The translations under genes were made by a program, and so were the position numbers. Below are positions 34,690-45,718 of a DNA stretch of 64,000 bases, piece by piece (position 1 is the stretch's first letter; every line of letters starts with the position of its first letter). Origin of the DNA: Ypsolopha sequella (lineage: Eukaryota > Arthropoda > Insecta > Lepidoptera > Ypsolophidae); NCBI GenBank assembly GCA_934047225.1, contig OW204005.1, positions 18,174,396 through 18,238,395 of the forward strand, read 5' to 3'. The notes beneath the pieces are model-generated. The model made no database searches and had not been told where the DNA came from. It worked only from the letters and a program-made list of their open reading frames with translations.

Positions 34690-35060
34690 ATGATTTTTTA
34701 AAGAATTATCCGATATCGACGTCACTTGAGAATTTTTGACATATACTGATTGTGATGTGTGATTGCTTATAAAAAGGTGGTCTCTCTCTGTCTCTCTACT
34801 CATCTGTCATCCAGATGTCAAATTAGTCGGAAGGAAATTATTATAAATTTATCTCGATAACAAAGGACACATTTCTAAACAGCCATTACTCAATTGACGT
34901 CACACGAAGGCAAATGAAAGTTGCAGCAGCTATTTCGTAAAAATAGTCATCATCATCATGAGGTTTTTTAGACCACAAGTTCTAAAATAGGCTTATTAAA
35001 TCTAAATCTCGAAATGGTTTTCGAGTGAACACACCTTTACATAATTTAATCTATAATTTA
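34690..35060 (+). repeat. Dispersed repeat R-B, uninterrupted copy
   Basis: Reference copy for the split copy at 8376-9907. It contains GATTGTGATGTGTGATTGC, a CTCTCTCTGTCTCTCT run and GACGTCACACGAAGG. Non-coding. Confidence 0.7.
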
Positions 35061-35546
35061 ATCCGAATTTTAAGAATTGAAGTATCGGAGGTTGTACAAC
35101 AACTCGAAATCTCTCGGATACATTTATTATATGTCTTTATTTTGACGGCGTTTGGACCGAATTAGCCTACTGTCATTTAAATATTGACCCAAGACCGTTT
35201 TTTTATATTTTATTTGCGTGTTTGTATTTAATTAGATTATGTGATTATAACACCCGGTAAAGGAAGGAGCAGAAAAGTTTAACCACCATATCTGACAGCA
35301 GGCAGGTTTACGAACGCATTCTATAATTTCAACAAAAAAAAGAAAACATTCCACAAACAAACGAACGCGACGCCAAAAAGCGCGGGAACTGACCCTCAGT
35401 CTCAAAGACAAGGCAGATAGCGCGCGCAGTCAGCCGAGACGTCTGCGCGCGCAGGTGTTGATAAATGTTCTTGTTTGTATGGGTTTTCGATTATGGCGCC
35501 TTTCTGTACGTGTTGGATTGGACGTGTTTATTATGATATTTGGATA
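35061..35546. other. No gene recognised
   Basis: Intergenic; a CG-rich patch (GCGCGCAGTC, TGCGCGCGCAG) at about 35419-35452. No domain. Confidence 0.4.
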
Positions 35547-35812
35547 TACAAGGTGAATTTGTGAACATGGTCCAAATTCATACTGGAGCCTTGGTAAGTG
35601 ATCAGCATCATGAACCAATAACGATTTTAGTAAAATTCATAAAATGAAATTTCGACTACCCATAGTGATTCACTCAGGACTGGGAGTGAATTACTATAGG
35701 AAGTCGAAATTTCATTATACGAATTTCACAAAAATTGTTATCGATTCACGATGCTGATCACTTACCAAGCCTCTAGTATGAATTTGGACGATGATCAAAA
35801 AGTCACCTTGTA
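35547..35812. mobile_element. MITE family F1, copy 2
   Basis: A palindrome beginning TACAAGGTGAATTTGTGAAC and ending GATCAAAAAGTCACCTTGTA. The two termini are different sequence variants of the family; the left variant reappears at the right end of copy 4. Confidence 0.85.
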
Positions 35813-36160
35813 TATAGTTAGTATTTCAACTCACACATAAGATGGGCTCTCAATTTTATTGGAATGACGTTTCTTGTCACACGTTGCACTCCAAACACTT
35901 GGCGGGGCCGAAAAAAATGTAATACTTCAACCGTCACGACACTTTTGCATAGTATGTCTGTTTGTGTGTTTACAAGCGTATGTCCAAGAATGTATTCTTA
36001 GACATACGCTTGTAAATTTTGGGGGGCATGGAATGGAAGGAGCCTCTCCGAATGGGGATACTAAACTGAGGTATAAACACTGATTACTTCAAAAACGCTT
36101 AACACACCTTGGGCAGTAGACCAAGGCCCACTGGCGGATAAATGCTTTCTCTTGTAGTGG
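35813..36160. other. No gene recognised
   Basis: Intergenic. A short inverted pair around 35976-36010 (ACAAGCGTATGTC and GACATACGCTTGT). Confidence 0.4.
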
Positions 36161-36365
36161 TGGTAAAGAAAGAAAGAAAGAAAGAAAATAAAATTTATTC
36201 GTCACAAATAAAAACACGGAAAATTTGTACAATAAAAATAACTTAAAAAACTAAACCTACAAGAAAACAATTATATTAATAACATACTACAAAAGAGGCA
36301 GACTCAGCATCTGCTGTGAGCTGTCGAGCAGCAACACAGCGCTGGTTTTCAGCCTGTCCCTGTAC
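36161..36365 (-). mobile_element. LINE/SINE 3' tail, minus strand
   Basis: On the minus strand it ends GACGAATAAATTTTATTTTC followed by a TTTC microsatellite (36166-36186). The upstream AGCAGATGCTGAGTCTGCCT looks like a common retroposon 3' region. No coding remains. Confidence 0.55.
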
Positions 36366-36604
36366 ATGCACTAAACATAAACATAGAACTTTTTTTGCAG
36401 GTAGCTAGTACACCATCATCAATAAATAAATATAACTATAAATCTAAAAACACAATTAAATTGGGCAATTATTTCATTTAATTTTGACGGTGGCTCGTCA
36501 ACACTCTCATGACGAAACCATGACGCCAAGCGACTCGTCTTGTTCCGGCATGACGTCACGAGAAGCCGTACAGGAAGAAGTCTTAGGCTGACTTCCGTAC
36601 AGGT
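36366..36604. other. No gene recognised
   Basis: Spacer; an open frame of 95 codons on the minus strand (36419-36706) runs into the next MITE and has no motif. Confidence 0.4.
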
Positions 36605-36720
36605 CCCGGCAGTAAATATTGCACATCGTATCGTAGCGTTATCTCTGTCGCACGAAGCACTAAGAGTCCGGTGACAGAAACGGCGCTTTACGAAGCCGAT
36701 GTGCATTATTTACTGCCGGG
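36605..36720. mobile_element. Short MITE
   Basis: The 116 bp have inverted ends CCCGGCAGTAAATATTGCAC and GTGCATTATTTACTGCCGGG. The target duplication is unclear. Confidence 0.75.
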
Positions 36721-37362
36721 TAGTGTAGATATTATGCAAGTCGGTGGACCGACTGATTTATGATTCGCCTGCTTTCATTCTCCCGCAATTTGGGCGAACG
36801 CATTTCATCCTGAGGTGGTATGATAGCCAAAAAAAGTACTAAGTTTTAGGCTGCATGTATTTTTAAGACCTTTACAGCAAAATCTGACAGTTTCAAAAAT
36901 TTAAAATAGAGATACTGGGGTGCTGGAAAAAGGCGCGAAGATGTGATGGCGTAGTTTTTTGTTTTATTGAAAAAATATTGCATTTTGGGTGTTTTGATCA
37001 ACAATAGTGATAGAATATTGTGAATTAAAATTGCCGTAACCACTGTAGTATGATGTTCAATGGAACAAAAGTGCAGGCTGTGATATTTCGTGTGTTTTTT
37101 CTAACCCTTCATTTTGTGCTATGGGTCTATCACTTTAGCACGAACTGACTGACATGACAGGACAGCGATTACCACAGGACAGACCCTTCAGATGTTCCTC
37201 AAGAGAGGACATAACATACAGTGACTATAAATAGATAATTAAACCTCAGAAATGGCTGTATGGGGTAAGTTCCCTTTGCCTTTCCACTTTGTGGCAAAAT
37301 AGAATTTAAAAAAAAAGGTACTGGTCAGAAAATTTTAAACTTCGGTTTCCTTATGTTTTAAT
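36721..37362. other. No gene recognised
   Basis: Intergenic DNA with no recognisable coding. Confidence 0.4.
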
Positions 37363-37792
37363 TAGGGTTGCCAGATGGGAAAACCAAAATATCTGGGCAA
37401 AATTTCAAAAAGTCGGGATTTTGGGATTATGGTCGGGACAAATAAATAATTTAGGGTCAGAAGTAGGATCAGTAAGTACTCTTGGTTACTGAAATTTTAG
37501 ACATCTAGCTTTACCCACAACGAAGATACAGGGGGGTTGAAAGTGCCGTGAGTTGCTTCGAGAAAAGGATGGTACGGCCGTTCCACGTTTTTTTGCGAGA
37601 CTCGGCGGGGGCACTGCCGTGCCCCCAGATATTACGAATCAAGAAATTATTTTTTATCATTAAAATTACAGTAAGTACAACAAAACACTTTTTTGCCCGC
37701 CGACCGTTGTTATTCGTTATTTTGACGGGACTCCAGACATCATATGAAATGTCGGGACAATCCCGACGAATCCCGACCATCTGGCAACCCTA
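37363..37792. mobile_element. TA-target non-autonomous DNA element
   Basis: Inverted ends are TAGGGTTGCCAGATGG and CCATCTGGCAACCCTA; inner inverted words include CGGGATT and GTCGGGAC. The core contains a GC-rich patch at about 37600. Open frames on both strands here carry no transposase motif. Confidence 0.75.
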
Positions 37793-38020
37793 GTCTTAGT
37801 GGACCGTCTTCTTAATCACAGAGTATTTTTGGAAGATGATCCTTCTATCCTGTTCTCTACTTTAGATAAACCGTAGAAGCCTTTTTGTTTACATTATTTT
37901 GTTTATATTAATGTAAATTAATTATTATTAAATATACTAATTTATATTTGTAGAAATATCTAATCAAACATCATTACGATGAAATGCTTAGTAAAATATT
38001 AATTTATTAAACAAAATATA
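37793..38020. other. No gene recognised
   Basis: AT-rich spacer. Confidence 0.4.
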
Positions 38021-38437
38021 TAGCTCCACAATGCTAAACAACAATTTTGCATTGGATTCAGTTCCGTCAATCTGAAAACTTTTGAAAAAAATATGACGTA
38101 TTTTTTGACTCAAGATTGAAAGTATGTTTATTTATAATTACACTTTATAAATAAACATACTTTCAATCTTCTTCTAATTGTATATCTTTTAAAAAAGTAT
38201 GAATTTCAAGATAAAAGCGATTCAGTTTCGAAAAAAAAAACGAAACCAACACACGCAGATACTTACTAGAAAAAACCATCTTTATTACATAAAAAAATAT
38301 AGTTAATGTCCTAAAGTAGCCGCGATTTCAAAATACCTGAAGTTTTGCATGCGCGGCATCTGATAAGAGCAGGATAAACAGTTAAAAAACAATAGCGTTA
38401 GAGCAAGACTGAATTTTAGCATTGTGCAGCCCCTTAA
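38021..38437. mobile_element. TTAA MITE, family F7, copy 2
   Basis: Same order of landmarks as 6040-6466 (TTGGATTCAGTTCCGTCAAT, ACACGCAGATAC). It contains a perfect small hairpin, AAGATTGAAAGTATGTTTAT with its complement, around 38105-38170. Its right TTAA (38434-38437) is shared with the next MITE. Confidence 0.8.
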
Positions 38438-38660
38438 GGCGTAGGACCACGCTAAATAAGTAAATCGATGTGTGTCGGTACAAATATCAACGGAAACGAA
38501 ATTGAAATAACGTTCATTTCAGCGTGCCTTGAAAAGTGGCTGTTACGACAACCACTGCGTCTCTGGCTAGCGCAAAATAGGAAAAAATAATACTTTTCAC
38601 ATGGACGCCATGAACGGAAAAAAAATTTGAACTTGAATTTTTTAGATCTAAAAATTTCCT
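38434..38660. mobile_element. TTAA MITE family F4, partial copy 3, opposite orientation
   Basis: It begins TTAAGGCGTAGG and shares GAAATAACGTTC, GTGGCTGTTACGAC and AAAATAATACTTTTCA with the reverse complement of 20634-21107. The far half is not recognisable. Confidence 0.65.
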
Positions 38661-39017
38661 ATAATTTGGTGAAATAATAATTAAAATCGCTTTAGACGTT
38701 TGGAAGCAGTAAGAGAATTCTTGTGTTAATCATGTGAAACTTCCGATGACTTTCGATTTTTTTGTTAAAACTAGAAAAACAGTTTATGAAACTTAAAATT
38801 TATTTAAATAATCACTTCCAGATATATTTCGACTATTGAAGTCGGCGTCAGTGGAATTAGGTAAAATAAATATAATATGTTAAAATGTCATAAAATAAAA
38901 TGGATTTTATGGATTATATGACATTTTAACATATTATATTTATTTATTTATTTTATGTATATTTATTTGATTATTGTGATAATGTGTTTTTATAGAAATA
39001 TACTGTGTTACTATAAA
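38661..39017. other. No gene; small hairpin
   Basis: An inverted pair, TAAATATAATATGTTAAAAT and its complement, lies around 38873-38942. Otherwise AT-rich and featureless. Confidence 0.45.
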
Positions 39018-39138
39018 GGGTGTTTAAACGATGTTTAACTTTAGACAGTGTTTAAATTTGTTGCTGTCACTTTTTTACAATATGAAAGAAAAGGGGACAA
39101 CAAAATATTTAAACACTGTCTAAAGTTAAACACCGTTT
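39018..39138. mobile_element. Short palindromic MITE
   Basis: Arms GGTGTTTAAACGATGTTTAA and TTTAAACACTGTCTAAAG mirror one another around an A/G-rich loop at about 39075-39095. Confidence 0.65.
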
Positions 39139-39779
39139 TGTAGTAATACCGATATAGTTTAAACTAAATAAAAAACAAATAAGTTTTCTTTAATATTTAA
39201 TTAAAATTTATTTTTGACTCTATAATGCCTATAGTTTTCGCCTTAAGACGAAGTTTGTTTGATGATCCATTTTTCAATGAGTTAATGTTATCATGGAATT
39301 ATCATCTGAAGCATAGCCATGTCAGTTTGATGAAAGTCCGCGAACAAAGCCGAGGACAAAACCTGTTCCTTTATAAGGTCCTATTTTGACCTTAAAACCT
39401 CTCTTTGTTTCCACAAAGTCTCTCTAAGTAATAAAAGTCCAAGGAATACTTGTTGATGGCTCCCAGACCCTCGTCTCCATCAGACCGTGTCACCAGGAGA
39501 TGTGTCCATCTCAGCGATCTTTCCACGCGAGAGTGAGCGAGATACAAGATTACACGACATATATATGTACTTTGTTCCTATGTATCGTTCACTGCACTTT
39601 TTAGGGTTCCATAGTAAATAATAACCTCTTTAGTTTCGTTTTTGTCAGTCTGCGGAACTTTGAAGTAACTCAAAACAACTAGAGGGTTGAGCGGTTTGGT
39701 TGACATGAGGGTTCCAGGATAAATAAGTACGGAAAAGAGTAGGGCGTGTTATTTAAATTTTAAGTACAAAAAATATACT
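39139..39779. other. No gene recognised
   Basis: Intergenic DNA; no domain or repeat recognised. Confidence 0.4.
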
Positions 39780-40190
39780 TTTTAATATACTTTTTCATGG
39801 GTCTGGATACATTTCCTTTTGAGCCAAACATAATTTTTGTAGCCTTGACATTGAAAAAATTCAGCAATGAAAATGTTTGAAGCTGCAGAATTGGACATTG
39901 GTTATTGCATGTACTGAATGTTAATTCGAATAACTTTTAATAATATCATGAGCTGTTTTTGTAAAAATCAATTTCATCTCTTTTTTTATATAATTTTTGA
40001 CGGCTCTGGACACATTGCTTATTAAGCCAAACATAATTTTTTAGCTTTCAAAATAGTAAGAATTCTTGTTACTTTTCAACAAAGATCTTTCTTTGCTTTT
40101 CAAACGATCTCTTTTAATATGTTATTAAATGAAAATGAAAATGTTTGATGCTGCAGAATTGGACATTGGTTATTTTTGTATGGAACAGCT
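39780..40190 (+). repeat. Two diverged tandem repeat copies
   Basis: GAGCCAAACATAATTTTT with TGCAGAATTGGACATTGGTT, and AAGCCAAACATAATTTTT with the same later phrase, occur in the same order about 220-250 bp apart. A related scrap is at 57290-57330 (TTTTGAGCCAATCATAATTT). Confidence 0.55.
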
Positions 40191-41136
40191 CGTGTGCTTT
40201 CTTATGGCTTTTTTAGACAACGTGAAAAAGGTTACCACGGTTAAGCTTAAGATAAATTGAGAACTAACACTTCCATATATGAGTCACAAACTCTAGAGGT
40301 CGGCACAATATTGATGACATTGAAAAGGCGTTGAGGAGTCACACATTGTTCTAAAAGTAAAAACTTATGTCAGACATGAGACTATATATTCCAAACACTA
40401 ATTTAAAAACCAAATGGAAACAAAGATAAAGGCGAACGAGTCTACTCAACGGTTTTAATGGGACGGTTTCGCATAAATATGAAACGAACGACAAACAAGA
40501 TGTAGGGGGCCATTAGGTGTTTTTTCCTCCCATTCGAGACATGCTCACCCTGGCCACTGGCCCGTAAAGACTCCGAGGGACACGTATCCTGCCTTCTCCT
40601 AATGAAATAAATTACCACAACTCGACGTCTAAAAAGACCTAACAGGCTGGCAGGAAATAAATAAACAGCAGTCTAAAAACAAAAGATCGAAGTTTGAAAA
40701 TGGAATGTGAAGCGGAGAGTTTGAATTCATAACCTTTGCACACAACCAAAGAGGTAGACATCATAGAGGTAACGTATACATATTAACTAGAGATGCATAT
40801 TAACCATGTTGTGATGGTACAAATTTGATGTTAGAACCAATAAAAACTGATGATTTTTAAGGTGCCGCAGGCTAGGCGTGGGTTTATCGATCATCAAAAA
40901 GACAAATTTGTCATGGAACAAATTGTGTACGAAGTATTCGAAGAATATACACAGACATTATGTTATCCGATTTGATAAACCCGTCAGTAAGATGATTATA
41001 ATAGAAATCAAAACGTATTTACAAATTTATACATATTTTTTTTTTTGTTTGTTTTGTATAGGACTATAATATCACCGTCTTAAACATTTGCCACATGGGC
41101 AATTTCAATTGCTAACTTAATTGAGTGTTAGAGTTA
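40191..41136. other. No gene recognised
   Basis: Intergenic; a 63-codon frame at 40878-41069 has no motif. Confidence 0.4.
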
Positions 41137-41225
41137 TTTTCACGAAAGAAGTCCCGCGGAATAAGACATTATCACTTTTGTTAATTGTCAATAATTACTT
41201 TGACAGGGGATTTCTTTCGTGAAAA
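41137..41225. mobile_element. Short MITE next to the coding trace
   Basis: Inverted ends TTTTCACGAAAGAA and TTCTTTCGTGAAAA, 89 bp overall. Confidence 0.6.
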
Positions 41226-41227
41226 GA

Positions 41228-41527
41228 ACTTCAGTCAGATTGGCTTTCCACAATGCGAGTCGACCAAATCGGATCTTGTGGCAGGCCTTTGTAGCTGTAC
41301 AACACTGCCGTCTCTATGGCAGACACGCATATACAAAGCTACATGCGTGAGAACCATTTGACCAGCTTTTTAGATGGCTCAGAAAATTATATGCGAGAAG
41401 AGGCTTTGAGAGTACATACGGTTTTGTCGCTCGAATGCCTTTGATTCATTTAGATGGGAAGATAATACAGGCTGGAAGAGCGACGGATTTCATGCGTGAA
41501 TATCTCGAAATGAGTCAGTTCATCTGA
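41228..41527 (+). pseudogene. Decayed 100-codon coding trace, unrecognised
   Basis: One forward frame is open for 99 codons except a single TGA at about 41347. It reads TSVRLAFHNASRPNRILWQA, later HCRLYGRHAYTKLHA, then (after the TGA) EPFDQLFRWLRKLYARRGFE, then MPLIHLDGKIIQAGRATDFM and finally LEMSQFI before a stop at 41525. The amino acid mix (Trp, Cys, His, many Arg, amphipathic segments) looks like genuine protein rather than AT-rich noise. I cannot name it. It could be the last exon of a gene (a CAG lies just upstream at 41232-41234) or a relic of a transposon. The TGA could be a mutated codon. Confidence 0.45.
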
Positions 41528-41744
41528 TATTGCATTTTCCATACGTAGCGAAATATATTTTTAAGGTTTCTTTACAAACAAAGGTATAATTTGTATATCA
41601 TGTATATTTTGTAAATACAAAATGTATTCCTACGGGTTTTGAACCTGCGACCTTCGAATTAGTGGTAGAGTACTCCAACCACAGACCACAGAGAGGTAAA
41701 GAGACGTTATTATTAAGAAAAGATGGATTTCTTATCACGTTTTG
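41528..41744. other. tRNA-like patch on the minus strand at 41637-41700
   Basis: The minus strand carries GGTCGCAGGTTCAAAACCCG, a B-box-like word, preceded by TCTGTGGTTGGAGTACTC. It resembles a tRNA-derived SINE head. No cloverleaf could be drawn. Confidence 0.35.
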
Positions 41745-41859
41745 TACAGTGGAGACCGCATCAAGTAAGACACATTGGACTTTGTACCCATCTTATATTC
41801 TTCTCTGTAGGGGCTAATGTTGTACTGCAAGTGTATAGCTTGATGTGGTCTCCACTATA
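41745..41859. mobile_element. Short Tc1/mariner-like MITE
   Basis: The 115 bp have ends TACAGTGGAGACCGCATCAA and TTGATGTGGTCTCCACTATA. The outer TA fits a TA target. Confidence 0.75.
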
Positions 41860-42017
41860 CAATGAAACACGTTGTGTTGCCTAAACAGAGATAAGATGGA
41901 CGTAATAGATCGATCAAGGAGAAAAATCAATATTTGAACGGCAGATTCTTACGTAAATAGGGGCGTTTGATGTTGAAATGGGAACATTAGGCACAAAATA
42001 ACCACTTACAGAAGGTT

Positions 42018-42290
42018 TACCTCTATCACCCCAAATAATAAATAATTTTCACACAATTCGTATTACTTATGGCCTCTATCACGCCAAATAATAATAATTT
42101 TCACACAATTCGTATTACTTATGGCCTCTATCACGCCAAATAATAATAATTTTCACACAATTCGTATTACTTATGGCAGAGAATATAAAGTATTACTACG
42201 TACTTATGACCTCTATCACGCCAAATAATAATAATCTTCACAAAATACGTGTTATTTATGACCTCTATCACGCAAAATAATTATTATTTG
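42018..42290 (+). repeat. Minisatellite, ~51-bp unit, five copies
   Basis: CCTCTATCACGCCAAATAAT recurs at about 42072, 42123 and 42211, with variant units at 42022 and 42262. A 30-bp interruption lies at about 42178. The right edge abuts an inverted SINE-like scrap (42285-42335). Confidence 0.8.
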
Positions 42291-42713
42291 GGCAAGTGGG
42301 AGTCGCACTCGAGCACAAAGTGTTCCGTACCACCACACAATACGGGTACAGACCCTAGAAATACGGTAAATAATAACAATAAAGATACCATAGTAACATT
42401 AAAGTGACAAAAACAAGCCGTAAAATGATAGCGTCTGGTAAGCAATGCGCGGTTCCCGCTGGTTACGGAACCCCAATATCTTAACCGCTATATTTATTCA
42501 TTATTAAATGATACTTACATAATGCAAGCTGTGATTACCTAAATAAGTTAGAATAAGTTAGGAGTTGAGAATTAATTACAGCTTGATAGTGGTTCCTATT
42601 GTTTCGATAAAGGGGGGGGGGGGGGGGGGTGCTAACCTTGGGCTTCATTTTTTTATTATTTGCCTTTATAGAGGCCAAAATTTAACCTAGCTACAAACAA
42701 ACATATTGTAAAA
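42291..42713. other. No gene; poly-G run
   Basis: Intergenic, with an unbroken run of about 18-19 G residues at 42610-42628, unusual in this AT-rich context. Confidence 0.6.
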
Positions 42714-42793
42714 ATGGTGTATTGCAGCGTGGCAAATTGTTCTAACTCTTTAAATAATGCAAATAAGACATCCAAAGGAATTTCATTTCACTC
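42714..42793 (+). CDS. Orphan THAP-domain first exon
   Basis: ATG at 42714 opens MVYCSVANCSNSL, later KTSKGISFH, and stops at a GTAAGT splice donor (42794). This is the start of a THAP zinc finger: C4 and C9 are the first two ligands of the C2CH module, and the Phe-His after GIS is the usual place for the first intron. THAP fingers bind DNA and occur both in host regulators and in P- and PIF-type transposons. I find no second exon with the remaining Cys and His before repeat R-C begins at 43036, so this is probably a broken gene or transposon remnant. At 26 codons plus two bases it is short, and the call rests on motif spacing plus the donor. Confidence 0.5.
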
Positions 42794-43035
42794 GTAAGTA
42801 CTTTAAACATGTATTTACTGTGATATTTACAAAACTTTGCGGTAAATAAAATTTCAACCTTACGTTATTCCAAAAAGCGGCGACGGCGCTGCGGTGTCTT
42901 ATAAAATTTGTGTCAAACCATCTCCGTTGTAGGGACAGACGATCTTTAGCAGCTTCAAAAACACCTAGGGCCTTATTTACCCTTAAACGGCCATAGGACT
43001 TTTATTTCCACCACGAAATTGGCTACAAATTCTTT
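42794..43035. other. No exon found downstream of the THAP start
   Basis: Would-be intron. A scan for the expected Trp and C-x2-H of a THAP second exon gave nothing. Confidence 0.4.
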
Positions 43036-44168
43036 ATTTTTAACCGACTTCAAAAAGGAGGCGGTTCTCAATTCGACTGTATGTTTTTTTTTTTTTTTTT
43101 TTTTGGCGTTGTTACTCCATAACTCCGTCATTTCTGAACCGATTTGAACCATTTTTTTTTTGTTTGAAAGAGTGTACTTCCAGGTAGGTCCCATTTTGGG
43201 TTTGGTCATGATCTGATGAAGGTCTTCAGAGATAGGCAGTGGAACTCCTCAGAAAATGACAGCATACCTCTCGAAATTGAGGTAATCGCTTTGTACCTGG
43301 GTGCTGATTACAAGGTATTACTTGAAAATCATCATTCTTCCACCTGACCTTCGATCCTGGCTTCATCACCATATTCACCATAGAACTCCTCAACGGATCA
43401 GAGCACATAACTCGAGATTGCGGCAATCACTGCGTTAGGGTGCTAATTCAAGGGTATTACTTGGATATTACCAGAATACCCACCTGACCTTCGATCCTGG
43501 CTTCATCACCATAGAACTCCTCAACGGATGACAGCACATAACTTTGGATTGCGGCAATCAGTTTGTGTTATGGTGCTCATTGCAGGGCATTGCTTGAAAA
43601 TTGCCAGTGTACCCACCTGACCTTCGATCTTGGCTTCATCACCGTAGAACTCTTTAACGAATGACAGCACATAACTCGAGATTGATAGCAGGAAGCTACT
43701 CAAACATAGCTACTTATACTCACTTGAACTTCGTTTCATATTAAAACCACGTTTGCAAGAACTACCCATATTTCACAATTTAACCCAGCAACACTAAAAA
43801 ATGTGAAATAAAATAAACTTTTAACAAAAAGATAGCAACCGACTTCAATAGTAACAGCAGTCATTCACTAAAAAGTTAATAATAATTCTATAAAGACCGA
43901 TGGTACCGAAGCAACACTTTTGCCGACTTCTTTCTTCCTGAAACATTATGTTATCTAGAAGTCGGCGTATTTCCTACGATATAGCAACATAAAAACCAAT
44001 ATAAGAACGCCGACTTCTAGATAACATAACGTTTCAGGAAGAAAGAAGTCGGCAAAAGTGTTGCTTCGGTACCATCGGTCTTTATAGAATTATTATTAAC
44101 TTTTTAGTGAATGACTGCTGTTACTATTGAAGTCGGTTGCTATTTTTTTGTTAAAAGTTTATTTTTTT
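43036..44168 (+). mobile_element. 1.15-kb repeat R-C, copy 2
   Basis: Same structure as 8481-9659, including the long terminal hairpin (stem arms about 43820-43972 and 44011-44165). The middle tandem units are slightly shorter. Non-coding. Confidence 0.8.
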
Positions 44169-44473
44169 TGTTCTGTTGGAGGTATACAAAAATAAATTGA
44201 ACGCATCTTTAGATCGATAGTTTTTAAAAGTTTTTTAGGGCAACACTTATTACTAAATGTCATCTGTCAATGTCAATAGACATTCAAAGTGAAACGTTAA
44301 TTTTTAGAACCGTTTTGTCGCGAAGATTGAGTTTGTTTTTGGAACTACACCCAGAAAAATTCCTGTAAGTATAAAATAGTTTTTGATTCCTAAATTTAAC
44401 CATGTATTTTATGATATGGTAACTAAAGCAATGCATAAAGCTGTTGCGTGTGTCCTTTTTTCTCATTCAAAAA
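44169..44473. other. No gene recognised
   Basis: AT-rich spacer with TGTCATCTGTCAATGTC-like words; a GTAAGT at 44366 has no convincing exon before it. Confidence 0.35.
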
Positions 44474-45020
44474 TAGTGGGAAACTATTACCCTATAGCCG
44501 TATATGAAATCTTAAAGTGGGAAGTTGTTTCCCTATAGCTGTTATGGAATACGAAATGTTTATCTATATATAAAACAAAATGTTTTTTTTTTTTATGCCC
44601 ATTAATTTCGATTTGTTATTTTAGATAATGGCGCCTCCACCTTCCAAAAAGAAAAAAGAAAATCTAGTTAAAGAAAAAATTGCTTCAAAAATTTCCACTT
44701 TGCTAAGTCTAAAATTTAACTTTTTTAAATTTAACTTTTGTTTAGTTCTTGAGTCGGGCGTCATTAAAATAATATAATTAATTTTAAGCATATTATATTG
44801 TACTAGTACTAAGCACTGATTGTTTTTTAAGTAAATAATAAAATTACTGCTGCACTTTTAATTTTATCTCCCTAGATAAAAATCAACGAGCGAAACCGAA
44901 GGTAATAGCGAGTCAAATGGGAAATTATTTCCCACATGTATGATAATGGATATAGGGAAATTATTTCCCACAAAAAGCAACCCTTAACGGATATAGGGAA
45001 ATAATTTCCCACCGTTAAAA
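44474..45020 (+). mobile_element. DNA element with repeated GGGAAATTATTTCCC end palindromes
   Basis: The left end carries two words (44475, 44516) of form GTGGGAA-n-TTCCCTATAG. The right end carries three inverted ones (about 44918, 44954, 44995) reading ATATAGGGAAATTATTTCCC or close variants. The spacing of about 37-42 bp is similar at both ends, so these look like subterminal transposase-binding repeats. Between them ATG at 44628 opens a 49-codon frame, MAPPPSKKKKENLVKEKIAS, preceded by a TTATTTTAG acceptor-like site. Probably an internally deleted transposon. The superfamily is unknown. Confidence 0.6.
44628..44777 (+). pseudogene. Short Lys-rich N-terminal coding start inside the palindrome-ended element
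   Basis: Frame from ATG 44628 gives MAPPPSKKKKENLVKEKIAS, then an AT-rich, probably non-coding tail to a stop at 44775. The KKKK cluster could be a nuclear localisation signal. No domain is recognised, and it may be only the first exon left after an internal deletion. Confidence 0.3.
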
Positions 45021-45129
45021 AAAACCACTTGCCATCATTTTATATTTTTTATTTTATTTTATTCTTTCATCTCTATACAACCCTGTACTGATATAATAAA
45101 ATTAACTTGTTAGAGGCCATGGCCGTTTA

Positions 45130-45257
45130 AGGGTTAACTTCAACATCTATCCCTGTTGCCTTCAAAGGTAACGTGATTGGCTAGAAATGACGTGACACAT
45201 CCTTTCTAGCCAATCACGCGTACTTTTGAAAGTCATAGTGCTATAATGTTGAAGTTA
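45130..45257. mobile_element. Palindromic MITE
   Basis: TAACTTCAACAT with CGTGATTGGCTAGAAA mirrors TTTCTAGCCAATCACG with ATGTTGAAGTTA. About 125 bp overall. Confidence 0.7.
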
Positions 45258-45452
45258 GACAATAAGGCCCCTATGGTTGGCCGCTTCGCCACTTGGCACG
45301 TTTTGTATGTTAACAATTCAAAGTTTATTCCATACAAAATGTACGGGAATTTTATTTTGCGTTTTCTGGGAGTTCTAATACCTTGAAATCGGTTGACCCC
45401 ATAGATACTTGTTTCTTATCAGCAAGAGAACCGAATAGGATAATAAAAAATA
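45258..45452. other. No gene recognised
   Basis: Spacer between MITEs. Confidence 0.4.
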
Positions 45453-45718
45453 TACAAGGTGACTTTTTGATCATCGTCCAAATTCATACTGGAGGCTTGA
45501 TTAGTGATCAGTATCTTGGATCAGTAACAATTTTTGTGAAATTCGTAAAATGAAATTTCGGCTTTCCATAGAAATTCAGTTCCAGTCCCGAGTGAATCAC
45601 TATGGGGAGTCGAAATTTCATTTTACGAATTTCACCAAAATTGTTATTGATCCAAGATACTGATCACTTACCAAGCCACCAGTATGAATTTGGACGATGA
45701 TCAAAAAGTCACCTTGTA
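45453..45718. mobile_element. MITE family F1, copy 3
   Basis: A palindrome TACAAGGTGACTTTTTGATC to its complement, both ends of the common type. TA borders. Confidence 0.85.
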
